DNA from: Hordeum vulgare subsp. vulgare
Taxonomy: Eukaryota > Streptophyta > Magnoliopsida > Poales > Poaceae
NCBI RefSeq assembly: GCF_904849725.1
Contig: NC_058519.1
Span: forward strand, 184,625,703-184,689,702
Direction of reading: 5' to 3'
Length of the DNA: 64,000 bases
How positions within the stretch are numbered: position 1 is the stretch's first letter; each line of letters starts with the position of its first letter. This document shows, in pieces, positions 56,905 through 64,000 of this stretch. The translations under genes were made by a program, and so were the position numbers. The notes under the pieces are model-generated. The model made no database searches and was not told the DNA's origin. It saw nothing but the letters and a program-made list of their open reading frames with translations.

Positions 56905-57468
56905 CCAGCTGCTTCTTCAACTCTTCTTGCTCTTCAGATCCCATCCTATGAGGCTTCTTATAGATAGGCCTTGACCCGGGCATGAGCTCAATGGTGAACT
57001 CGATGTCTCGGTCAGGAGGCATCCCTGGCAGCTCATCAGGAAAGACGTCCGGATATTCACAGACTATCGTCACTCGGTCCAGCTCTTCTCCCGATAGGCA
57101 ATTTACCTGTGGGGCTTGAGAAGTTGTAGGCTCAGGGACATACTTGACTTTGACCCCTTGGTCGCTTCTCATGGTAATAGCCCTTTTGGCACATTCCAAG
57201 ATGCTCTGCTGCTTGGCCAAGCAATCCATCCCAACGATCACTTCTAAGCCTTGCGACTTAATGACGATGAGGTTTGCTGAGAAGCTTATCCCATTAATAT
57301 TGATACGGGCTCCTCTCCATCCTATGTTGGTCCTTAGCACTGCTCCTGGGGTATGTACTGCCATTTGCCCATTAATTAGGGTAGGCTTCAAGCCACATTT
57401 TTTCGCAACTTCTGAGTAGCAAAAGAATGTGAAGCACCACAATCAAACAATACTGTTGGTGGGGTGGA
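56831..57468 (-). pseudogene. Element A protease and start of reverse transcriptase
   Basis: The minus strand reads TPPTVLFDCGASHSFATQKL (protease active site with DCGAS; the common form is D-S/T-G-A), GMDCLAKQQSILECAKRAI, CEYPDVFPDELPGMPPDRDI, ELMPGSRPIYKKPHRMGSEE and [16 protein letters not shown] frameshift near 56845 separates this from the next frame at 56904. Element B's LTR begins at 57469, directly N-terminal of the protease active site, so gag and the 5' LTR of A lie beyond B. The protease would cut the polyprotein; A is disrupted here. Confidence 0.88.
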
Positions 57469-58703
57469 TGTAACACCCAAGATTTTCAACTTTTCTTTCC
57501 TTGATTTCCTTCGAATTTGAATTTTTGACTTGACAAGAGCTTTGAAGTTTTCTTGCAAATCCCCATGAGAGAAAAAATTTGAGCTCCTTCTCCACCAACC
57601 TAATTCAGAAATATCCTCTTGGCCGTTTCTCAAAAATGAAATGGCTAAAAGAATATTTCTTTTATTCTTAATTTGGATTTTTCCACAAGCCTATTTATTA
57701 ATTCTTCAAAAAGAATTAATCACCACATTCTGTGTTGAGTATCTTTACTCCTCTCCTAGCCCTAAGATTCGATTTTGAATGTTTTTCAAAATTTTAGAAG
57801 GGATGGATCACCCATAATTATTTTATTTATTTAAATGGGATTTTCTGTAATCAGTTTGAGCTCCAGAAATTTTTCAAAGTAACGTTCTTTTTCCTTTGGA
57901 ATCTTGACCCCAAACTTTTGGCAGTTTGTAGTCCTTAGTGTCCTCAATCTATTCCTGCAAAAACTTTAGGTCCTCAAGTTTGAAAAATTCAAATTTGGTT
58001 TGACTAAAGTTTGACCCCAGAAACTCATTTTTGATTCAAACCCGCCTTAAACTCCACCAAAAAATTTGAATTTTTTTGTAGCATCTTTTTTTCCAATGAG
58101 AGTGCTCCCCTAAAAAATTAACCATCAAATTCCTTTCCTAGCTATGCTTTTCTTTCTGTCGAGCACCTCACCTGCACCTGACTGAAGCTGTCTGGATAAA
58201 ATTCAGACCAAACTTCAGACAGAGCGAAACCTTCTCCTCCCCTTCATCAATCTCGCCAGTAGCAGCGCATCGGCCATTGCTCCTGTGCCTTGATCCTATC
58301 CGCACCGTCGCCGGACGCTTGGCCTCTTCCCCTCGTCGGTAGCTCACCGACAGAGCTGGCCAAAGCTCTGGTAGCGGCTCTGTAGTCCCTGCAGCAGCTC
58401 CTCGCTTTGATTCCGCACCGCTCGACACCACCCCTTGCTCCTGCTACCGTAGCGTGCCCCTCCTCATCTGTCTGCTCCGCGAAGGCCGCCGCCATGCACC
58501 GTGTAGCTCAGATCACGGGTTCTGCAGCCCTAGTGCGCAGCAATGGCCCTGTCGTCGCTGCGTTGCCACGGTCGATGAACAACCTCCCTCTTCTTAGAAC
58601 AGTGGTGATTAGGTTCGATCCTAGCCACCTAACCTCCTTCCCAAGCTCCTGCATCACCGGAATCACTAGCCGGAGTTAACGACATAGCTCGTCTCGCGGC
58701 GCC

Positions 58704-58711
58704 TATAAATA
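58704..58711 (+). promoter_or_regulatory. TATA box in element B LTR
   Basis: TATAAATA in GGCGCCTATAAATAGAGC; likely the retrotransposon promoter. Confidence 0.6.
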
Positions 58712-60473
58712 GAGCTCTCCTCCGGTGCTTCTGACCTCGCCCAGCTCTTCCCCATTCTTCCTCTCCACCTCTTGGAACCAACCGATCCAGGAAGGGGCCT
58801 CTAGGGGCCTTCTTCCCCAGCTCTGGCCGCCCCGATCCGCTTCGGGATCAGGCCACTTCCATGCAGAGTAACTAGAGGTAGGACCCCTTGAGGCCTTCGT
58901 TTGCATCCAGGAGCTCCTCCCCTACTTACGTCGTGCTCAATTGCATCACAGAGGGTCTTTGTCATCGATCTCCTTGCGTCACCGGAGTTGCTGCCGCCGG
59001 AGATCTACTGTCATCGACGTGACGCCTCTCCCGCTATCCAATCCCGCTGCACCAGTCAGGAGAGTCAACGGTGAGTGCACCCGCACCCCCAGCTGGTTCC
59101 CCTCTCTCTCCTAGCGTTGTCGGTGATCACCGGAAGCGTCAGGCGCCGGTGGTGCTTTCGAACCTGACATGGGGACCCCCTCTGTCAGTGTCTCTCTCTC
59201 CCTCCGAAGCGTTTCGATGGAAACGTATTCGGCTAGTAGCCGTTTTCCTTTTGGGGAAACATCTTTCCCTTCGGGCGTTTTGACTAAATCTCGGTCTAGT
59301 CCATGTTTCTATAAAAACTAATTACAGAATAGTCTGTGATAATGTTTTGGCTATAACTTTTGATCCTTATTTTCCAGTGATTCTTTTTGTAAATTGTTCC
59401 TGGTGATCCCTAGTTTATTTTTAGATTTTTCTAAAAATATTTTAAGACCAGTAGCTAGGCAGTACCACTTATACCCTTGTTTGATCTATACCGTAGATTT
59501 CGACACCGAAATTCCCGACGTCAACAGCACCGAGCTTGATCCCGACTGCGTGGAACCAGGCAAGCATGCTTGTTACTTTTGGAGTGCTGTTTGCTAACTT
59601 AGCTCATATTTATTATTCATCACCTTGCATATGACGTACCTACTGTACACATTTAACCATGAAAAACACATGATGATAATAAGTGATGGTTATGAAAGGT
59701 TGTGGAATAGCCTAGTAATGTGAGACGTGATAGGTTATGGCCTTGTCATGGCTTGAGCACAATGGTGCTGGTATAAATTTGGTAAACTCTAGTGTCGACC
59801 TAGATCGAGTCTTGTCCATGTCATACTTCTTATCGTGCTACCATAGTTCCCTGGATAATGGGTTCGGTATAGTCAGTTGTAGACCTATTATCAGTCACAC
59901 ACCAAGTAGAGGGGCTGGTATGAAGGTATCCATGGCCCTAGAATAAATCCAGTCATCTGGTCAGGGGGCATGAGTGTTTCCGGTCTGGGACCGGAAGGGA
60001 GGGCACTCCCTGGAAGCGTGTGATATAAATATTGTTGATCCCATGCTAGTCGAGGTCGGGGCCTCCCCGTCTTATGGATTTACCTTGGCAGCGTAGTCCA
60101 GGTGAATCCGGGCTTTGCGGAGGTAAAGTGGGTGTGTGATGATTCTGAGTGTCCACTTCTAAAATGCCATACACGGAATTAGTCATATTGACTATTGAAA
60201 ACCGCGGGCTATGGGTAAAGAGTACACCCTCTGCAGAGTCAAAACTATTCGAGTAGCCGTGTCCCCAGTCAAGGACGTTGTTTGACGAGTCAAGTGTCGG
60301 TCCTAGAGTCGGTCTTTGGAGTATAAGTGATATTAAGAATAATGGATGTGGTGAGCCATATGATGATGCGGGACATTATCATATCATGTATTATTACTCT
60401 GGACTAACCCTTATGATTCTCCTGGTTGGATATCCTTGGGACAGTTCTACCTCCTAGATATTCAATATTGTTA

Positions 60474-60812
60474 TTCTTATAAGCCCTTTATGTGGTGTCG
60501 CTGAGACACCCGACTATGGCATTGTTTATTCTCTTATAAGCCCTTTATGTGGTGTCGCTGAGATGCCCAATTGTGGCATTGTTTATTTCTCTTATAAGAC
60601 CTTTATGTGGTGTCGTTGAGACGCCCGACTGTGGGATTGTTTTATTATTTCTTATAAGCCCTTTATGAGTTGTCGCTGAGACGCCCAACTGCGGCACATT
60701 GTTTTATTTTATTATTGCCCTTACTGTGGTGTCGTAGAGACCCCCGTTCGAGGCTTATTATTTATTTCATTTCCTGTGTGACGTGTCGCTCAGACGCTCG
60801 ACGGTGGTTTAT
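60474..60812. repeat. Six tandem ~59-bp units in element B LTR
   Basis: Units share CTTATAAGCCCTTTATGTGG and TGTCGCTGAGACGCCCGAC, with the second phrase near 60493, 60551, 60609, 60670, 60730 and 60782 (spacing about 58, 58, 61, 60 and 52 bp). The last two units are the most diverged. Confidence 0.88.
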
Positions 60813-61448
60813 TTTATTTTTCTTTTACGGATATCTCGGGCGGACTACCGCCTGATTTATCCACTAACTTATTTACTTTATGCACTTATATTGTGGACAC
60901 AACTTGACTCTAACCATGCACAATAAAATCAACTGCATGCATCTCATCTTTTGTGCAAACTGTTTGCGAGTACTTCTCGGAGTACTCACTAGCTTGTTGT
61001 TGTGGCAAGATATGGATGAAGGAGACCTCATGGATGAGGAGTTCGATAGCGAGTCCGATGTCAAGAGGAGTCCCAGTCAGCCTTGCGATCCTGGAGTCCA
61101 TCGCTGTTTTATTTCCACCGCTTCCGCCACCTCATATAAATTGTTGAGCTTCACTCTAAGGCTTAGCACGTAGTAGTACTCGTCATGTCACATTACTCTA
61201 ATGTGACGTGACCCCTTTATTTTCACGAGCAGTAGAGTTATCCTAAGACCACTGTAATATTTCCATCTATCCTAAGACTTGGATATGTTGTAATAAATTG
61301 TAGAGCGACCCTCGCTGTACTTGTATTCTATTGAGTACTACTGGTTTTCTATATCAAGTTAAGTCTGTCAGTGGGAAATATTTTCTTCACTATAGACGCA
61401 CATGGCTGATTTCCAATTAAATCATTTATTTGGAAACCGGTCATGACA

Positions 61449-61470
61449 AACTTGGTATCAGAGCCAGGCT
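61449..61470 (+). promoter_or_regulatory. Primer-binding site (initiator Met tRNA type)
   Basis: AACTTGGTATCAGAGCCAGG right after the LTR; TGGTATCAGAGC is the usual primer site complementary to the 3' end of initiator tRNA-Met. Confidence 0.85.
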
Positions 61471-61595
61471 GACTGTAGGAAACCCCTAGGTACGATCGCT
61501 GACCAGATTCGTCGTTTTATTGCTTGCTTGTGTTAGCAATTTTCTGTTAGGCAACATATATTTATGTTTTGACTATATGATTTTTTTGTTTCGTA

Positions 61596-62373
61596 GATGG
61601 CTGGCAACGATTGCCCGTCGTAGGTGTTCGCCAACGAGCCAACAGGATTTTCGTGACTGCTTTCAGCCATCGTGAATATCGCGATTGGGCCAACAGTCCG
61701 CACTGAGTACCCGTTTTACCGCCACAAGATCAGCGACTCCCTGACTATGCATCACGCGTCGGTGCATTTTATTGGAGGTCGACCAGAGTATCGTCGCCTT
61801 CGTTTCGTTGGGAGAGCCATGCCTACCGAGAGGCAGGCTACTCAGATGGCAGTCAGCGAGGCGATTGCTCGTCTCCAAGATACTCTTCCAGTAATGTACA
61901 CTCTTCCTTATTATTATCTGCCATGCCACATGCCGTACACCAGCCACTATGCCTTTGCATGCCCTAGAGGAGAGGAAGATGAAGCTCTTGGGATGCTCGT
62001 GCAGTATGTCCGAGCCCTGGAGTTAGCTTTTGATGGCTTAGTGGATGACTTGGTGGCTACTCGCATGGAGCACCTTACTCGTCCTCACCACATGATTGAG
62101 CTCCTTCGTCCAACACCGCCTAGGTCATGCCCGTCTTCTTGTGCCTCATGAAGTCCAGCAGTGCAGCTCCGCCACCAGCGGCCTACCATTGAGGAGTTCA
62201 ATCAAGTTATTGCTCCTGCCCCCATTAGATATGCTCTACCTGTCAGTCACGTGCACGCCTCGCCGTCTCGTGCAGTCCGCTTAGAGCCAATAGAGGAGGA
62301 AGTGAACTCCCCAGCTCCTCATCTGGGACTTTGTCTAGGTCAGGCGATTCAGGTTCCTTCCGACTCTGCCTAG
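61596..62373 (+). pseudogene. Element B extra ORF between 5' LTR and gag
   Basis: The frame starts MAGNDCPS and stops at once. It continues in another frame at 61672-62151 (TVRTEYPFYRHKISDSLTMH, RRLRFVGRAMPTERQATQMA, ACPRGEEDEALGMLVQYVRA) and shifts again to RPTIEEFNQVIAPAPIRYAL and EPIEEEVNSPAPHLGLCLGQ (to 62373). I know this type only as an uncharacterised ORF upstream of gag in some Triticeae Gypsy elements; no function can be given. It is in sense orientation, separate from gag, and broken by a stop and two shifts. Confidence 0.55.
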
Positions 62374-62691
62374 AGATGGTGAAGCAGATCGCTAATTCTC
62401 CTGTATGACATGGATGATGTTGTGCTCCTAGACCGAAGGGAAGTAGTGTGTCGCGTCATGTAGGACAGGAGAAGTGCACTAGCTTAAATAACAAGTCACG
62501 CATACTAGAGTACGACCTGAGTGGTATGTATAATTAGGATCGATGTAAGATGTACCGCGGTCCGTCTCCGAACATGACGATTATGTTATGAAAAATCTTG
62601 CAGTGTTTCCTTTGAAAAATGTTTCTCAATTCTTTTTATTCGAGTTTCTTTTTCTTATTGGTTCTTGCAACATTGACCCAACTTTGAGAAA

Positions 62692-63711
62692 ATGAGCCGA
62701 CCCTGGACACGGTCCATGCCAAGGGACAATGGAGAAAATCAATCCACTAAGACAAGGAACAACTTCACTCAAGGCCAGTCGAGCCAACATGAAAGTAGCC
62801 CAGCACTTTCAGAAGTCTGTCGTTTATATCACCAGATCCAACAACAGCATCATGAAATGACGAACCAACTAATGAACATGGGAAATCAGCGTGGTCCGCA
62901 TCCACAACACTCACCACTGGCTGAACGACAAAAGACACGTCCACCAACATTTTCACATACACACAAACCAATGGAAGCAGACGATTGGCTACGTGACATT
63001 AAAAGAAAAATGACAATTGCACAATGTTCAGATCATGAGAAAGTATTGTACGCTCCCCACTATTTAACTGGAGCCGCAGCCTCGTGGTGGGAAAACATCC
63101 TATGTGTGCATCCAGACGAGAACAATATCACATGGGCAGAATTCAAAGAAAGTTTCCGTGGAGCGCACATACCCAACATTGTTATGAAAATAAAGAAGAA
63201 AGAATTCGAAGACCTGAAGCAATGGAGTTCCAGCGTGATGGAATACCTGGATCAGTATAATCAACTGTCCAATATGCAAGTGAAGACTACAAGACTGAGG
63301 AAAGAAGGATGGAGAAGTTCCTGGATGGACTTGCTCCAGCATTAGAATGCCAATTGGTCGTTCACACGTTTCCAGATTTTAAGACACTGGTAGACAAAGC
63401 CATTATGCTAGAAGCTGAACGTCGCAGCCTGGATGACATCCGCAAACACCGTCGTAATAATTCTACCCTAGTACGCAACACCAGGCACAAGACAGAGGAC
63501 TCAAAGACCCAAGCTCTGCGTACCTGAGCACCGACCACTAGGTTCAACAACAACTCTTACGTGAGGAACAAAGATTTTACTCCCCGTACCAGTATCACTT
63601 GTTTTGCATGTGGAGAAACAGGACACTATGCTCAACAATGCCCAAAGGTCGGAAATAGTGCAACCAAGACCAACACTTCCAACTTTGACTCAGCAGCAAA
63701 GCGCAACAATT
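62692..63711 (+). pseudogene. Element B gag with zinc knuckle, frameshifted
   Basis: The ATG at 62692 opens gag (MSRPWTRSMPRDNGENQ…). The Retrotrans_gag core is MEADDWLRDIKRKMTIAQCS, LTGAAASWWENIL and ITWAEFKESFRGAHIPNIVM. A frameshift near 63300 moves it to MEKFLDGLAPALECQLVVHT…DKAIMLEAERRSL, and a second before 63540 leads to the zinc knuckle [14 protein letters not shown] (CX2CX4HX4C, 63600-63641). A stop follows (AKRNN-stop, 63711-63713). Gag packages the RNA. Length and order are normal for a Ty3/Gypsy gag, but the breaks make it non-functional. Confidence 0.88.
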
Positions 63712-64000
63712 AGAACCCCAATATATAAGAAGCCGTACCGCATGGCACCAACTGCTTTAGTCGATCTTAAGAAACAGATAAAGGAGCTATTGGACAAAGT
63801 ATACATGAGACCTAGCTCTTCACTATGGGGATCGCCGGTACTTTTTGCTAAGAAGATAGATGGAATGCTAAGGCTATGCATTGATTATCGAGCACTCAAC
63901 ATGGCCACTATCAAAAACAAGTACCCACTCCCGAGAATAAATGATTTGTTCGATCAATTAGCTCAGGCTAAGGTATTTTCAAAAATTTATTTGAGGTTAG
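63712..64000 (+). pseudogene. Element B reverse transcriptase, start only; protease missing
   Basis: In the +1 frame directly after the gag stop the sequence reads [60 protein letters not shown] and [20 protein letters not shown], the N-terminal part of a Ty3/Gypsy reverse transcriptase. Normally some hundreds of codons with the protease lie between the zinc knuckle and this point; they are absent, so B carries an internal deletion. The window ends before the catalytic YxDD motif. Confidence 0.9.

Larger units (their letters stand above)
57469..61448 (+). mobile_element. Element B 5' LTR (3,980 bp, TGTAACACCC…GACA)
   Basis: It begins TGTAACACCCAAGATTTTC at 57469 inside element A's protease gene and ends …CCGGTCATGACA at 61448, immediately before a methionine-tRNA-type primer site. 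The left-flank 5-mer is GTGGA (57464-57468). The LTR holds a TATA box, a GC-richer 58.2-59.2 kb part, a tandem repeat at 60.5-60.8 kb and an AATAAATTG polyadenylation-type string near 61293. Frames at 58168-58679, 59071-59283 and 59737-59946 have no family support. Confidence 0.88.

Noticed and set aside
58168..58679. Alanine/arginine-rich frames in the element B LTR
   Set aside because: They lie in the GC-rich part of the LTR on both strands, upstream of or around the TATA box.
60474..60812. Possible CRISPR-like array of regularly spaced repeats
   Set aside because: The window is plant DNA, the units are head-to-tail and diverged, and there are no unique spacers. It is an LTR tandem repeat.
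1..64000. tRNA, rRNA or microRNA genes
   Set aside because: I saw no convincing clover-leaf or rRNA core sequence. Hairpins seen belong to CACTA subterminal repeats and MITEs. A dedicated scan was not possible.

Overview
This window is plant nuclear DNA made almost entirely of nested transposable elements. The repeat types point to a Triticeae grass (wheat, Aegilops, barley or rye). They include an Angela/WIS/BARE-1-type Copia LTR, several Gypsy LTRs that begin TGATACGTC and end TTATCA, Gypsy elements with roughly 4-kb LTRs that begin TGTAACA or TGTCACA, a Caspar-type CACTA transposon and a Stowaway MITE. I found no intact host gene. The only host-gene remnant I can support is a broken F-box-associated-domain pseudogene at about 19.1-19.9 kb.

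Region by region. 1-3168: the 3' end of a decayed Copia element, whose LTR is split by a reverse-oriented solo Gypsy LTR with a perfect target duplication. 3169-10600: AT-rich DNA with no gene I can recognise, including a tandem array of six ~155-175 bp units at 7.7-8.7 kb. 10608-18985: a MITE cluster, then a terminal-inverted-repeat element set in TA microsatellites that carries a complete 5.7-kb CACTA transposon (duplication GTT). The CACTA transposon holds a TNP2-type transposase pseudogene and a multi-exon Ulp1-like protease gene. 19080-19910: the F-box pseudogene.

19915 to the end is one deep retrotransposon nest. A Gypsy LTR fragment is interrupted by element X at 20404. X's gag-like gene is split by a solo LTR (22286-23827) and again by element D (from 23941). 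D contains the 3' end of element C (25074-29700) and, from 33442, element A, a minus-strand chromovirus-like Gypsy. A is interrupted twice: inside its integrase by a 17.2-kb composite insertion (38013-55209, duplication GTAGG), and at its protease by element B (from 57469), which runs off the window.

The most unusual object is the composite at 38013-55209. It has two inverted ~6.8-kb arms of one non-autonomous Gypsy type around a ~0.9-kb patchwork spacer, then a third partial 5' copy and an inverted LTR fragment, all inside a single target-site duplication. The two arms differ strongly in their second ORF, so they seem to come from two related templates. This looks like template switching or auto-integration during reverse transcription, followed by one integration event.

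Nearly all coding sequences are broken by stops and frameshifts. They are described as remnants, and family names are from recognition only.
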